From an uncultured Paraglaciecola sp. (GTDB taxonomy: Bacteria; Pseudomonadota; Gammaproteobacteria; Enterobacterales; Alteromonadaceae): a DNA stretch of 64,000 bases. Shown here piece after piece: positions 29,750 through 40,428 of the stretch; within the stretch, counting starts at the first letter, position 1; every line of letters starts with the position of its first letter. The notes under the pieces were generated by a model, which did no database searches, was not told where the DNA came from, and saw only the letters and a program-made list of their open reading frames with translations. The position numbers and the translations under genes are program-made. The stretch spans positions 62,001 to 126,000 of the forward strand of contig CANMKA010000007.1 in the NCBI GenBank assembly GCA_947498355.1. The letters are read 5' to 3'.

Positions 29750-29792
29750 TTTTCGTAGTCAACTCAGACTAAGGTATGCGTAGCTACGAAAA
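29750..29792 (+). promoter_or_regulatory. leader hairpin before the periplasmic binding protein gene
   Basis: TTTTCGTAG (29750-29758) pairs perfectly with CTACGAAAA (29784-29792), ending three bases before the AAAGGA ribosome binding site. Another perfect hairpin, CATGCTG-CTCC-CAGCATG, lies at 29721-29738. Neither has a T-run. They may stabilise or gate the leader. Confidence 0.3.
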
Positions 29793-29806
29793 TCAAAGGA
29801 ATGCGT

Positions 29807-30541
29807 ATGCACTTACGTCTAGTCGTTTTGATGTTAGTTGTCTCAAGCTTTTCTTCAATGGCTTGCGAGATGGTAATGGGATATCGCACCAGCGAACGGC
29901 TACCTAACATCGAAGAAGCGCCAAATAATAATGGACTATACAAAGATCTTTACACCAGTGCCTTGGCAAACATCGACTGCACCCTAAAAATCGTCAGAGC
30001 CCCTAAAAAGCGTATCATGAAGATGCTAATCGAGGGTAAAGTCGACTTTTACCCGGGCCTAGCTTCATCTCGAGAGCGCGCACCTGACATTTACTTTATA
30101 AAAAATGGGTTAACCAGCAAAAGTGCGATTGTGACCCGTTTTGATCATCCAGAAATAAAATCTTTAGAAGATGTAAAAGAAAAAGTCATGCTCAGAGCAT
30201 TTGGTACAAACAAGGCTTTGACTCAAAATCATAAATATATTCGGTACGTTACAGACCTATCGATTGCACAAGCGGTCAAAGCACTGTCTGAAAAAAAAGC
30301 TGACTTTTTTCAATATGACAAAAGCGCTATTGAGTACTACTTTGCCAAAAATCCAAGTCATAACATGAAAATACATGACAGTTTCTTCAGAGAAACGGAC
30401 GTCACCTTAGGCTTTTCGAAAAATTCAATTCATGCTCAAAGCAATCCACAACAACCAAGCAAAATGCGCCAATTTGAACAAGCATTAAAAGCGTTAAAAA
30501 AAAACAATGAGCTGGCTCAAATCCTCGCACGGTATTATTAA
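29807..30541 (+). CDS. periplasmic substrate-binding protein, SBP_bac_3-like
   Basis: A 244-residue exported protein (signal cleaved near SSMA-CEM; a Cys follows). It resembles family-3 solute-binding proteins: EMVMGYRTSERLPNI opening, KKRIMKMLIEGKVDFYPGLASSRERA in lobe one, and ASSRERAPDIYF and KSLEDVKEKV near the hinge. There is no permease or ATPase neighbour, so it could be an orphan sensor-like protein rather than an ABC component. AAAGGA lies 6 bases before the ATG at 29807, which is better placed than the ATG at 29801. Confidence 0.82.
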   Translation: MHLRLVVLMLVVSSFSSMACEMVMGYRTSERLPNIEEAPNNNGLYKDLYTSALANIDCTLKIVRAPKKRIMKMLIEGKVDFYPGLASSRERAPDIYFIKNGLTSKSAIVTRFDHPEIKSLEDVKEKVMLRAFGTNKALTQNHKYIRYVTDLSIAQAVKALSEKKADFFQYDKSAIEYYFAKNPSHNMKIHDSFFRETDVTLGFSKNSIHAQSNPQQPSKMRQFEQALKALKKNNELAQILARYY

Positions 30542-30850
30542 ATAACCCCGAATTCGGGATAAATCGAGCCTCTCGACAACCCGCTGCTGGTGTTTGAACA
30601 GGTTCTTTTCACTATATTTGATTGCTTAACATGAGAATAATGTGTTCGGCATGTAGAGATGATTAAAAATTACTCTGTGGTCTTATTTTAGTCGCTGTGC
30701 AATATGCCCTATCAATTACCTCCCCCAGACATCTAAATAACCTTTGTGCCTTTGTATATTGCCGTTACTTATCCCTTGGTTTACGGTAAAATTGCCAAAT
30801 ATAAATCTGTCTTTCCCAAGACGACTTCAGCAAAGCAACATAGGCACCTT
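30542..30850. other. intergenic region before rimO
   Basis: About 310 bases without a gene. It holds the palindrome CCCGAATTCGGG just after the binding-protein stop and a candidate rimO -10, TAAAAT, at 30787-30792 (extended by GG, weak -35). The predicted start near 30799 leaves a leader of about 50 bases and supports the rimO ATG at 30851. Confidence 0.4.
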
Positions 30851-32260
30851 ATGACAGTTAAGCAATTTGACCCTTCTCAAACGACTACTCTAGAAACACC
30901 CGTAAAAATAATAGAAGAAGGGGCAAACCTAAAATCCAGCGGAGGCTCTCGCATTGGGTTTATCAGCCTAGGCTGTCCAAAGAATTTGGTCGATTCAGAA
31001 CGGATCCTTACCCAACTGCGCACAGAAGGCTACGATGTCGTACCTTCTTATGATGATGCGGATTTGGTTATCGTTAATACGTGTGGATTTATTGACTCTG
31101 CAGTGCAAGAGTCTCTAGATACCATTGGTGAGGCGCTAGCGGAGAATGGTAAGGTGATTGTCACCGGTTGTCTTGGCATAAAAGATGACGAAATACGTGA
31201 AGTCCACCCCAATGTACTTGCGATAACAGGCCCCCACGCTTATGAAGAGGTAGTCAACCAAGTGCATACTCACTTGCCTCAACCTAGCCACAATCCCTAC
31301 TTAAATTTAGTACCGGATATTGGGGTAAAACTTACACCGCGCCACTATGCCTACTTGAAAATCTCCGAGGGTTGCAATCATAGGTGCACCTTCTGCATCA
31401 TCCCGTCAATGCGCGGTGATCTCGTTAGCCGACCGATTGGGCAAGTGTTAGATGAAGCTAAGCGTCTTAAAGCTTCTGGCGTAAAAGAGCTTTTGATAAT
31501 CTCTCAAGATACCAGTGCCTACGGGGTAGATGTTAAACACAAAATGGATTTTTGGGATGGTATGCCGGTTAAAACCGACATGAAAGCCTTATGTGAAAAA
31601 CTCGCAGACCTAGGTATTTGGGTAAGGTTGCATTATGTCTACCCCTACCCTTCTGTAGACAAAATCATGCCTCTGATGGCACAGGGCAAAGTATTACCGT
31701 ATCTCGACATTCCCTTTCAACATGCAAGTCCGCGTATATTGAAACTAATGAAACGCCCAGCTGCCGCAGAACGCACTATGGAGCGGATTAAAGCGTGGCG
31801 AGAGATCTGTCCAAATTTGGTCATTCGTTCAACATTTATTGTGGGTTTCCCGGGTGAAACCGAAGAAGATTTCGAACTTTTGCTCGACTTCTTGCAAGAA
31901 GCACAACTCGACCGTGTAGGTTGCTTTAAATACTCTGACGTAGAAGGAGCAAAAGCCAATTTGCTTCCTGACCCAGTAGATGAAGAAACTAAACAACTAA
32001 GATTCGAGCGTTTTATGCAAGTTCAATCAGCCATTAGTGCCGAAAAACTCAAAGCTAAGGTTGGTCTAGAATATCAGGTGATAATTGACCAAGTTACCAC
32101 AGAGGGCGCAGTTGGCCGCTGCTATGCAGATGCACCCGAAATTGACGGTAACGTTCACCTTACCGATGAGTTTGATGTTGAGCCAGGCGATATTATCTGG
32201 GCACAAATTATTCATACTCAAGAGCACGATCTTTGGGCAGTTAAAGTAGAAGACGAATAA
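30851..32260 (+). CDS. rimO: ribosomal protein S12 methylthiotransferase RimO
   Basis: Radical-SAM methylthiotransferase that modifies Asp88 of ribosomal protein S12. The N-terminal cluster domain has Cys in SLGCPKN, NTCGF and TGCLG, the radical-SAM core has CNHRCTFC, and a C-terminal TRAM domain follows (about 400-469). From the ATG at 30851 it has 469 residues. The first 28 or so precede the conserved [11 protein letters not shown] block, a modest extension over E. coli. The frame is open to 30746 but that spans a candidate promoter. The DUF2721 gene follows 13 bases later. Confidence 0.96.
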   Translation: MTVKQFDPSQTTTLETPVKIIEEGANLKSSGGSRIGFISLGCPKNLVDSERILTQLRTEGYDVVPSYDDADLVIVNTCGFIDSAVQESLDTIGEALAENGKVIVTGCLGIKDDEIREVHPNVLAITGPHAYEEVVNQVHTHLPQPSHNPYLNLVPDIGVKLTPRHYAYLKISEGCNHRCTFCIIPSMRGDLVSRPIGQVLDEAKRLKASGVKELLIISQDTSAYGVDVKHKMDFWDGMPVKTDMKALCEKLADLGIWVRLHYVYPYPSVDKIMPLMAQGKVLPYLDIPFQHASPRILKLMKRPAAAERTMERIKAWREICPNLVIRSTFIVGFPGETEEDFELLLDFLQEAQLDRVGCFKYSDVEGAKANLLPDPVDEETKQLRFERFMQVQSAISAEKLKAKVGLEYQVIIDQVTTEGAVGRCYADAPEIDGNVHLTDEFDVEPGDIIWAQIIHTQEHDLWAVKVEDE

Positions 32261-32273
32261 AAAGGCTAACTCC

Positions 32274-32738
32274 ATGGAATCAACGGTTACTGATCTTGCG
32301 CAAATCATCCAAATAGTGGTTGCGCCAATATTTATGCTCACAGGTATAGCAGGCTTTCTTAATGTTATGTCGGGCCGCTTAGGGCGTATTGTAGACAGAG
32401 CTAGGATCATGGAGCGTAAGGTGCAAATGCTCAAAAAACCAGAGCATTTAGAAAAGTCCGAAAAAGAACTAAAAAACTTATGGCGACGCATTACCCTAAT
32501 AAACCGCTCTATTGGTTTATGTACAGCATCCGCGTTATTTATTTGTGCTGTAGTGGTGTTCTTATTTGTGGGTGATCTGTGGTTGGTGGATATTACCCAA
32601 ATAATAGTGAGTATGTTTGTTTGTGGATTATTTTTACTTATATTTGCACTTTTAACCTTTTTACGCGAAGTGCAGCTTGCGACTCAAACCTTGCAAATGG
32701 GTAAAGAAATCATAGAAGACGAGGCAGAGAAACGTTAG
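32274..32738 (+). CDS. DUF2721 family membrane protein
   Basis: 154-residue inner-membrane protein of a family without known function. Helix one lies at about 10-32 (QIVVAPIFMLTGIAGFLNVM), followed by a cytoplasmic basic stretch (GRLGRIVDRARIMERKV), and helices two and three at about 79-99 and 105-130. The pattern N-helix, RIVDR-type motif, two C-helices is typical of DUF2721. It follows rimO by 13 bases and is probably co-transcribed. Confidence 0.88.
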   Translation: MESTVTDLAQIIQIVVAPIFMLTGIAGFLNVMSGRLGRIVDRARIMERKVQMLKKPEHLEKSEKELKNLWRRITLINRSIGLCTASALFICAVVVFLFVGDLWLVDITQIIVSMFVCGLFLLIFALLTFLREVQLATQTLQMGKEIIEDEAEKR

Positions 32739-32841
32739 GTAATAAGCCTATTCCATAGATTACCCATTATGCTCCATAATGCGTATATGCTGAAAAAATG
32801 GCTACCAATCAGTCGTGATATAGTGTCCTACCTGGTTGGTA

Positions 32842-33783
32842 TTACAAAATGTCTGTGAAACGTAAGATGAATAAACCAATGGTAGTCGTAAACATAGACA
32901 ACAAGGTACTACCCGCAATAATCGCCGCAGACAAATGATGGTCGCCGCCAATACTGCGAACCATAGGGTAAGCGGCAGCAGCAGTTGGGGCTGCCATCAT
33001 CACAAACAAGACTCCAAGTTCCACATCTCGCAGTCCGAATACATATCCCACCACAGTAGCGCCTAAAGGCAATAATACCAATTTAAATGCCATCGCCAGA
33101 TACAGTAAACGAGAGGCTCTAAACTCTTGCCAACGTATAGCCCCGCCTACGCACAACAAGGCTAAAGGCAAGGTCATGTTAGCCAAGTAATCGGCGGTCT
33201 CCATTAGCAAATTGGGTATAAAAATTGGAATACTGTTAACCAATATCCCCAAGACTATGGCGATAGCCAGTGGGTTGGTCAGCACATTCATTCCGATAGC
33301 CGCCACAGAGGGAGATTTAGCTTGATGATAATACAAGGTTAAAATGGAAAAGATATTTACGGGTAAAACAATGATGGCTAAATACATAGAGGTAATAGCT
33401 AGCGCCTCTTCACCAAATGCGCTTAGGGACAAGGCTAGCCCGACAATCGCCAAATTACCACGGCATGCGCCCTGAACAAAGGCTCCCCGAGCGCCTTGAG
33501 TGGGAATACGAAAAGCTAAAAAGTGGAGCAGTAAAAATGCCCCACTAGACACAAGACTAGCCACCACCAGCAACTTTACAGGTAATACACCTGACAACTG
33601 AGTGGTTGCAATATTAACGAATAACAAGCAAGGCAAAGTCACGTTAAAAACTAGCTTAGAGCCAGTGTTGGCAAACTCGTCCGTTATCCAGCCAATGCGT
33701 TTAAGCAGTATGCCCAATAATATGATCAAACTAATCGGTAAGGTGACCTCAACGGCAAAAATCAGAGAATCAAACATTGGCAT
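32842..33783 (-). CDS. auxin efflux carrier (AEC) family transporter
   Basis: 313-residue inner-membrane protein with about ten hydrophobic helices, FACRGNLAIVGLALS-like segment (actual QGACRGNLAIVGLA, about 106-119) and MTLPLALLCVGGAIR near the middle, as in AEC carriers that export malate, malonate or related acids. It starts 9 bases after the tamB stop, so it is probably the third gene of tamA-tamB-AEC. Substrate unknown. Confidence 0.9.
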   Translation of the reverse strand: MPMFDSLIFAVEVTLPISLIILLGILLKRIGWITDEFANTGSKLVFNVTLPCLLFVNIATTQLSGVLPVKLLVVASLVSSGAFLLLHFLAFRIPTQGARGAFVQGACRGNLAIVGLALSLSAFGEEALAITSMYLAIIVLPVNIFSILTLYYHQAKSPSVAAIGMNVLTNPLAIAIVLGILVNSIPIFIPNLLMETADYLANMTLPLALLCVGGAIRWQEFRASRLLYLAMAFKLVLLPLGATVVGYVFGLRDVELGVLFVMMAAPTAAAAYPMVRSIGGDHHLSAAIIAGSTLLSMFTTTIGLFILRFTDIL

Positions 33784-33792
33784 TAATCCTCT

Positions 33793-36700
33793 TTATTTTT
33801 CTGATGTATTGGCACTGTCTGCGCGCAACAGTTTTTGGTTTTGACTGCCCTCTAAACTAAACTCATAGTACAAATCGATGGCGTTACTCACGCCACTGAT
33901 CGCCTCTAAATATAGCTTAGGCAACAATTCATAACGGATTGCCACCTCTGATACTGAATCAAACACCCCTACGCCGTACCTAAGCTTTAACCCCGGCGCG
34001 ATGGTGCCACTAAGTGACAACTGGGTCTCATCGCCCTGTCCAGAGGTATCAAATGCCACATCTTCAAAACCTAGCTTGTTACCCACTTTACTCACTAGGT
34101 TTTCACTTTGGCCTAAACCAATAGACAGTAAAGCATTGGTGATAACAGTATCTTGACTGTCGTCACTCGACTCTCCTATGCCTCTGCCTGTAATCATGTA
34201 CGACAAACTTTGTTGCTGTTCCATTTCTGGTTCTGAAAAAATAGTAACTTTTGGCCTCTCGGCTTCACCTTGTACTCGCAGCCCTGCAATCACTCCATCT
34301 TCGGTCAACTTAGGGTCGCGTATTGCCTCTATATCTAAATAAGGTCGGTCTAGGGTTCCATTAAAGGCAATGTTGCCATCTCGAATCACCAAGTTTTGGC
34401 CATTGCCTCGATAACGTCCATTAACCAAATTTAATTCGCCGTTCGCAAACATACCTTTAGCATTATTTTCGATACGTAAATCACCACGTAAATCACTGGT
34501 TAAACCATAGGCATCCAATTTAACCTCATTGGCTTTTCGTGGGTCGATACTGATCAACACATCCATATTAAAATGCTGCTGAGCGGCCTGCGGCTTGTCT
34601 TGCTCTTCAACTAAAATAACATCGTCAGAAGGAGAAACTGAACCAGGGGGTAACTCTCGTATTTTTACTCTGGCATAAGGCAAAGTTACAGTACCTGTAA
34701 CATCAATATTTTCAGGTGCAAAGGCGACCTTTATATCGGGTGAAATCTTAGCCTTCACTATATCTTCGTAATCCATTTCAAGGTCTTGGCCTTGTATATG
34801 CAATTTACCTTTGAGCTCAGGCAACCAGCTGATGTCTCCCGACAATTTCCCATAACCTTGTCCAAAGCGGTACTGGCCATCAAAATCGGCCACTTGCCCT
34901 CTTAACGTAATGGTTTGACTGACTTCGTTTAGAGATATAGGTATACCATCACCAGCGAACGCCCCATCAAGTAAACTCAACTGTCCAGTCACCTGAGGCT
35001 GTTGCAAAGTACCATTAAGTTGGCCTTGTCCTTTGAGCTTCCCTTTTAGCTTATCTAATTGAGGAACTAAGGTTTCAAACTCAGAAAAATCAATACCCGA
35101 CAAGGCAAAGCTACCCTGTATGGGCTGATTGAGATCTTGAGTTAGCAGTTCACTGCTAGCACTCAATGCCAATGCGACTTCACCTAATACACTGTCAACA
35201 ATACTAAGTTTAGTGTTCAGGTTTTGCTGGTCGGCAGATCCAGTTAACTCAAATTCAGATAAGTTGGATGTAACCCCCTGATCGCCCCCTACTTTAAGGA
35301 TGCTAGGTGTTAATCCGAGTTCGAAGGTTAAGACGGGACCATTGGCTTGACTCCATTCACCTTGCGTAGCTATATCAAGGCGTGAATCTGTCTCGATACT
35401 GGGTATATCCAAGGACAATTTAGCCAATAAATTGGTCCAATCGTACTCATCTAAGACAAGTTGCCATTTTGCCTGTTGTTCGGCAAAAGATAACTCATTG
35501 ATACATAAACTTCCGTTTTCATCTTGCCAGCAATGGGCGCCAATTAGGTAAGATTGTTCAGACCAATTCGCCTGAATATCAAATGGCGCATCTAAAACCA
35601 AATCAGAAAATCGGCTAGAAATATTTGCCGATTGCCATTGTCCTTGCCACCCTTTAAGAGACAATTGACCGTCAATAACCAATTGTAAATCAAGCTGGTT
35701 ACCCGTTGCGTTAACTTGCAATTGATGAGACTGGGCGTCACCCGACACCTTTAAATTACCCTGACTAATCTGCTGCCCGGCTATTACTATGTCAGACACA
35801 GATAAGTCTAATCCCACTGGCTTGGCATCATCCCAAGTGAGATCACCATCTGCGCCCACTTGCGCAATATCGATATCAGCAATAGACAACTTTTGCCCAC
35901 GAACCTGATAATTTAACTGAGGGTTTTCTAAGGTGCCACCTAGCCGCCCCTCTAGATTCACCTCTCCTGCAACATTGGGCACAGTTTGACTGACGTCTGG
36001 GGCAATCAATGCAAAATCAAAGCTAAGGTTGTTTTCGCTGTCTAACGTGCCATCTAGGGTTAAACTATTATCTGCACTATTTAACGACAAACCGTCGACC
36101 CTAATCCCTTTGACTTGATCGTAAAATGCCTTACCAACAACTGACAAAGGATAACCTTGCCATTGACCATCAATAGCAATTTGACTCAGATCTGAACGCC
36201 ACACGCCTTGCTGATTATTCACTGCTAATCGCAGGTCGCCGTTTAATTTAGCGGGGTATCCAGTTGCAAGTTTGGCCAAATCAATTTTTTCGATGCGAGT
36301 ATGGCCTTGCCAATCTAAATGCTTAGTCACCTCTAGTTGCCCTTGGCTACTGATTTTGCCACCCAAAGTCGCAACGACTAGCTCTGATAGATTTACCTGT
36401 TTTTGCTGTTCGAACCACGCTCCTTTACCTTCTAAGCTAATTTGGTTTTCAGGCAAAGTGTCGCCACTTACAGAACTACGCATACTTAGGGCAAAATCAG
36501 TAAGATCCCCTTTGACCGATACCTCTCCACTTTGCGAGCGGATTTGAGGGTCTAACAAAGGCCAGCCTAACGCTTGCCAACTCACTGATAAATTCAAAGG
36601 TAGACGGGGATTAGACAACTCAGCTTGCAGTTCAGTACGAGTAGTCACTAAGCCAGTACTGGTAATGAGCGCATTAAGGCCATCTATATCTCCCTTAGAC

Positions 36701-37650
36701 ACTAGGCTTGCCTGCACGCTGTTAGTGGCATCGAATTCAAAATCACCATTAATGACCAAATCATGGGCTAACTTACCGGCTAACCCGATATCTCCCTGCA
36801 CTGATAGCTCACCATTTGCATGAACAAGTTCAAGCTCTTGTATGGTTAAACGTTGACTGTCACCTTGCATTTTTAGGCTAATTTTTGGAATACGCTGCAA
36901 AGGCTGTTCAGCCAACAACACAGAGCTATCGGTCAACAAAAATTGCTTAATATCAAAATGCAATGGCAATACAACAGGCAAAGACTGGATGGCCTGATAT
37001 TCAAATTGACTGAAGTCAAATGCTTGTGAATTTTGAGGTTTGGCAGCCGCTACTGCTGTACCATCATTAGCAAAGGTATTAACCGACAAACCGGCTAGTT
37101 GAAACGTATCTACCACCAAACGTTGGTCAAACTTAAGCTGGATATCAAATGTATCCCACCTTAGCTTTATTACATCAGGCACTAAAATATCGGCCTGATG
37201 AATAGATACTTTGTTGACTATGAGAGGCACAGGCATAGTGATTAATGCAGGAGCCGAGCTAGGCTCACTTTTTTCACTTTCTGAAGGAGGAAGCTGTACG
37301 TTAAGACGCGTTATTTCAAGATATTCCACACAGACATTTGCAGAAAACACACACCTAAAAGACAAATCTAATGTTAAGTCATGGATATGAATAACAGTGT
37401 CATCTTGTTGCCAGCGAATTGACGGCAACACTAAGTCAGAGAAAATGCCTCCTTGTTGGTATTCTATATCAAGTGCATCGACACTAGACGAGGCAACCCA
37501 TACAGAAAAGCGGGTTCCCCAAGGGCTTAGAATAAACGTTAGCAACAATAGCAATATGCCTAAGGTATAGAGTACAGGTTTGAGTACTTTTAATGCTCTA
37601 CTTTTTGGCTGAACAGTTGGTACTTGGTTTTCAGTGTCGGTTTGGCTCAT
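33793..37650 (-). CDS. tamB: translocation and assembly module subunit TamB
   Basis: Giant inner-membrane-anchored periplasmic protein (1285 residues) that partners TamA and belongs to the AsmA/VPS13-like lipid-transfer group. One N-terminal helix lies at about 24-42, the body is a long beta-taco of repeats, and the DUF490 domain occupies the C-terminus (MAFDTSGQGDETQLSLSG region, about 1195-1215). From the ATG at 37650 its start overlaps the tamA stop by four bases (ATGA). The frame is open 11 codons further inside tamA. Confidence 0.95.
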   Translation of the reverse strand: MSQTDTENQVPTVQPKSRALKVLKPVLYTLGILLLLLTFILSPWGTRFSVWVASSSVDALDIEYQQGGIFSDLVLPSIRWQQDDTVIHIHDLTLDLSFRCVFSANVCVEYLEITRLNVQLPPSESEKSEPSSAPALITMPVPLIVNKVSIHQADILVPDVIKLRWDTFDIQLKFDQRLVVDTFQLAGLSVNTFANDGTAVAAAKPQNSQAFDFSQFEYQAIQSLPVVLPLHFDIKQFLLTDSSVLLAEQPLQRIPKISLKMQGDSQRLTIQELELVHANGELSVQGDIGLAGKLAHDLVINGDFEFDATNSVQASLVSKGDIDGLNALITSTGLVTTRTELQAELSNPRLPLNLSVSWQALGWPLLDPQIRSQSGEVSVKGDLTDFALSMRSSVSGDTLPENQISLEGKGAWFEQQKQVNLSELVVATLGGKISSQGQLEVTKHLDWQGHTRIEKIDLAKLATGYPAKLNGDLRLAVNNQQGVWRSDLSQIAIDGQWQGYPLSVVGKAFYDQVKGIRVDGLSLNSADNSLTLDGTLDSENNLSFDFALIAPDVSQTVPNVAGEVNLEGRLGGTLENPQLNYQVRGQKLSIADIDIAQVGADGDLTWDDAKPVGLDLSVSDIVIAGQQISQGNLKVSGDAQSHQLQVNATGNQLDLQLVIDGQLSLKGWQGQWQSANISSRFSDLVLDAPFDIQANWSEQSYLIGAHCWQDENGSLCINELSFAEQQAKWQLVLDEYDWTNLLAKLSLDIPSIETDSRLDIATQGEWSQANGPVLTFELGLTPSILKVGGDQGVTSNLSEFELTGSADQQNLNTKLSIVDSVLGEVALALSASSELLTQDLNQPIQGSFALSGIDFSEFETLVPQLDKLKGKLKGQGQLNGTLQQPQVTGQLSLLDGAFAGDGIPISLNEVSQTITLRGQVADFDGQYRFGQGYGKLSGDISWLPELKGKLHIQGQDLEMDYEDIVKAKISPDIKVAFAPENIDVTGTVTLPYARVKIRELPPGSVSPSDDVILVEEQDKPQAAQQHFNMDVLISIDPRKANEVKLDAYGLTSDLRGDLRIENNAKGMFANGELNLVNGRYRGNGQNLVIRDGNIAFNGTLDRPYLDIEAIRDPKLTEDGVIAGLRVQGEAERPKVTIFSEPEMEQQQSLSYMITGRGIGESSDDSQDTVITNALLSIGLGQSENLVSKVGNKLGFEDVAFDTSGQGDETQLSLSGTIAPGLKLRYGVGVFDSVSEVAIRYELLPKLYLEAISGVSNAIDLYYEFSLEGSQNQKLLRADSANTSEK

Positions 37651-39407
37651 AATGCAGGCCCCATAGAAAAGTGGATCCGCCAATTCGACTCGAAGTCACT
37701 GTTGCCGCGGGCAACATACAGACGTATTGGACCAAAAGGTGATACCCAAATTGCACCTAGGCCCACCCCAGTGGCTAAGTCCTGTGCAAATTTGTCGGAT
37801 GCATTGCCTATGTCTACAAACGCCGCCCCTCGCCAACTTTGCATAAATGGATAACTATATTCAAAATTAGCCACAGCTAAGAATTGCCCTCCGATAAGGC
37901 GAGCCTCGCCATTCTCGTCTACTTCTGATGGTGCTAAGGTTTGATAAGCAAAGCCCCGCACGCTGCGATCACCCCCAGCGAAGTAACGCAAACTCGAAGG
38001 GACTTGACCAAAATCGTTAGTCGATATTGCCCCTAGTTTTGCGCCAAATAAAAACCTATGTTGATCGATACTACGCAACCATTTAGATTGAGCCGTAATT
38101 CGAACTAAATTAATATCGGACAGCAAACTATCTGAGGCCAATTCTGTTGTGATAGATTGCCTGTCACCCCAATAAACATCTATGCCTCCTTTAGTACGAA
38201 ACCGACTCAAGGTAGCGCCGGGTATGACTAAGCGTGTGGTTTGTTGGGGTTCGAACCCTTGGGTAAACTGTTCTTGTTCGTATTTTATAAAAGCCAAGCG
38301 CTTCCAATCTGACTGTTCCAGTACCCATTGACGGCTTGCTGACACCGACAATTTATCACTTTGAGTATCATTATTGTTCTGAGCCTGATATCCCACTCGA
38401 AAACTCGCATAATTATTCACGGGATCGTCAATTGGAATACGGTAATCAAAAGACGCATATTGCTCAGGCGCAGAGACAAACACTTCTGCGCCAACTGAGT
38501 GCCCCTTACTGTTAACCCAAGGTCTGCGCCATTTTCCATTTAATCGAGGCCCCTCATCAGAGGATACCCCCACGCCAACATCAAAATTATCTCTGGGTTT
38601 ATGGGTTAATAGCACCTGAACAGGCACCCTATAGTTTTGGCTTTTATCAACCAAAGGTCGAACGATGACATTGCGAAAATATTGGGTTAGCTTGAGGCGT
38701 TGATTGAACAAACCCAACTTGCCGGCTTGGTAAGGCTCCCCAACTTTGAATGGCACCAATTCTTCGGCTAAATATTGAGCCCGAGTATCACGGCCAAATT
38801 GAAGCTCACCAAACCGATAACGTTTGCCACTAGACACGTGCACAGTAACGTCTGCCGCTTTAAGGCTCTGATACACCTCGATACTCGCTCGCTCAAAACT
38901 AAAATCGAAATAGCCCAAGGACAAAGCCAAACTTTGCAATTGATTTTTCAATTGCTGGTAGTCTGGGTGCCGCAAGGGACTCCCCTCTTTTAGCTGGGTT
39001 TCAGAGAGTAGGGTTTGCAATCCCACTTCTTTTTCGCCTTCGCCAGTCACCTTCAGAGATAAACGCCTTATTTTCGTCACTGGCCCTAGCGTTATGTGCA
39101 TATTCCATGTCTTAGTTAAATCTTTACCCTTTGGTGGCTGGATATCGGCCTGTAGATGATAAAACCCGTACACTTGGGCTGCCTTTTGCGCTTTCTCGAG
39201 CATACGTTGCTTGAATTCGTCCATATTACTCGAGGACTTAGGCACGCCTAACGACGATACCATGACGGATACGTTGTCTTCGACTTCGCTATTGTCTATG
39301 CCTTTAATCTTTACGTCTAACGCTAAAGCGGGCTGAACCGCCAAACACAACAGGACACATAAAATTTTTACGGAAGAAGAAATAGTTGAAAACAAAAAAG
39401 AACTCAC
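37647..39407 (-). CDS. tamA: translocation and assembly module subunit TamA
   Basis: Omp85-family outer-membrane barrel that inserts autotransporters and other outer-membrane proteins together with TamB. The 586-residue product has a signal peptide (cleaved near ALA-LDVKIKG, 29-30) and three POTRA domains (about 30-280). The 16-strand barrel carries the Omp85 motif around FAGGDRSVRGFAYQTLAP (VRGF) and ends FSMGPAL. Coupled to tamB. Confidence 0.95.
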   Translation of the reverse strand: MSSFLFSTISSSVKILCVLLCLAVQPALALDVKIKGIDNSEVEDNVSVMVSSLGVPKSSSNMDEFKQRMLEKAQKAAQVYGFYHLQADIQPPKGKDLTKTWNMHITLGPVTKIRRLSLKVTGEGEKEVGLQTLLSETQLKEGSPLRHPDYQQLKNQLQSLALSLGYFDFSFERASIEVYQSLKAADVTVHVSSGKRYRFGELQFGRDTRAQYLAEELVPFKVGEPYQAGKLGLFNQRLKLTQYFRNVIVRPLVDKSQNYRVPVQVLLTHKPRDNFDVGVGVSSDEGPRLNGKWRRPWVNSKGHSVGAEVFVSAPEQYASFDYRIPIDDPVNNYASFRVGYQAQNNNDTQSDKLSVSASRQWVLEQSDWKRLAFIKYEQEQFTQGFEPQQTTRLVIPGATLSRFRTKGGIDVYWGDRQSITTELASDSLLSDINLVRITAQSKWLRSIDQHRFLFGAKLGAISTNDFGQVPSSLRYFAGGDRSVRGFAYQTLAPSEVDENGEARLIGGQFLAVANFEYSYPFMQSWRGAAFVDIGNASDKFAQDLATGVGLGAIWVSPFGPIRLYVARGNSDFESNWRIHFSMGPAL

Positions 39408-39645
39408 TAACTTTCAAATTGAAAGAATTAAAGGCAGATAATTAGAGTTGCGTATAATACCGTATTTGCTCAGGTGATTGAAATCAGTAAGCCACTCAAA
39501 CGAAAACAACATAAAGTTAAACAATAAGTTGAGGCTACTTAGGGTACGCCCTAGTTAAACTTAACCTCTAACTAGTTTGCTATTAAGTGCTTGGTGATGA
39601 ACAACAAATGTTTTACTCTAGCGAAAACATTAAGGACAGTATTAG

Positions 39646-40407
39646 ATGCAAAGCTCCCTTTCCTCCCCTGTGTGTATTGTTACTGGCGGTAGCTTAGGCA
39701 TAGGCGCAGCAGTTTGCGAAAAATTTGCCCGTAACGGCTACGCGGTGATAAACCTCGATATTCAGCCAGCTCCCTCTCTCAACACAGAATTGCCGATTGA
39801 ATGGATAGCATGTGATATGACCAATGGTCACCAAGTTAAAGACGCTATTGACCAAGTTACTGTGCAATACGGTCGAATCGATGCATTAATCTCAAATGCT
39901 GGTAAACATTACTCAGGGACGATAGAAGATACCAGCGATGAAGATTTTGATGCCCTATTCAACCTTAACGTAAAGGGGGCAATGACTGCCACTAAAGCAG
40001 TACTCCCTCAAATGAAATTGCAACGACAAGGTGTCATTTTATTTATGTCATCAGAGCAGGCGTTAGTCGCTAAACCTAATTCTTTTGCTTACAACCTGTC
40101 GAAAACGGCTCTCGCGTCTTTGGCCAAAACGACGGCACTGGATTACGCCAGTTATGGGATCCGCTCAAACGCAGTGTGCCCTGGAACCGTAGAAACACCC
40201 CTGTATCACAATGCAATAGACAGATATGTTGAGAGATCTGGAGCAAATGAGGCTGATGTGCATGCATCCGAAGCAGCGCTTCAGCCCCTTGGTCGACTCG
40301 CTCAACCCCAAGAGGTTGCGGCATTATGTTATTTTTTGGCCAGTGACGACGCTAAATTTATTACTGGCAGTCTGCAAGTGATTGATGGCGGCTACACCAC
40401 ACAATAA
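39646..40407 (+). CDS. SDR-family oxidoreductase
   Basis: Short-chain dehydrogenase of 253 residues. The cofactor loop TGGSLGIG lies at 13-20, NAG at 84-86 and the catalytic triad is Ser135/136, Tyr149 and Lys153 (YNLSK), with ASDDAKFITGSLQVIDGGY near the end. With the sugar-lactonase-like amidohydrolase 21 bases downstream it resembles the dehydrogenase-lactonase pairs that oxidise L-fucose, L-rhamnose or related sugars. This is inference from the pairing. AAGGA precedes the ATG by 9 bases. Confidence 0.9.
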   Translation: MQSSLSSPVCIVTGGSLGIGAAVCEKFARNGYAVINLDIQPAPSLNTELPIEWIACDMTNGHQVKDAIDQVTVQYGRIDALISNAGKHYSGTIEDTSDEDFDALFNLNVKGAMTATKAVLPQMKLQRQGVILFMSSEQALVAKPNSFAYNLSKTALASLAKTTALDYASYGIRSNAVCPGTVETPLYHNAIDRYVERSGANEADVHASEAALQPLGRLAQPQEVAALCYFLASDDAKFITGSLQVIDGGYTTQ

Positions 40408-40428
40408 TCTGACTGGCTTAGATGAACC

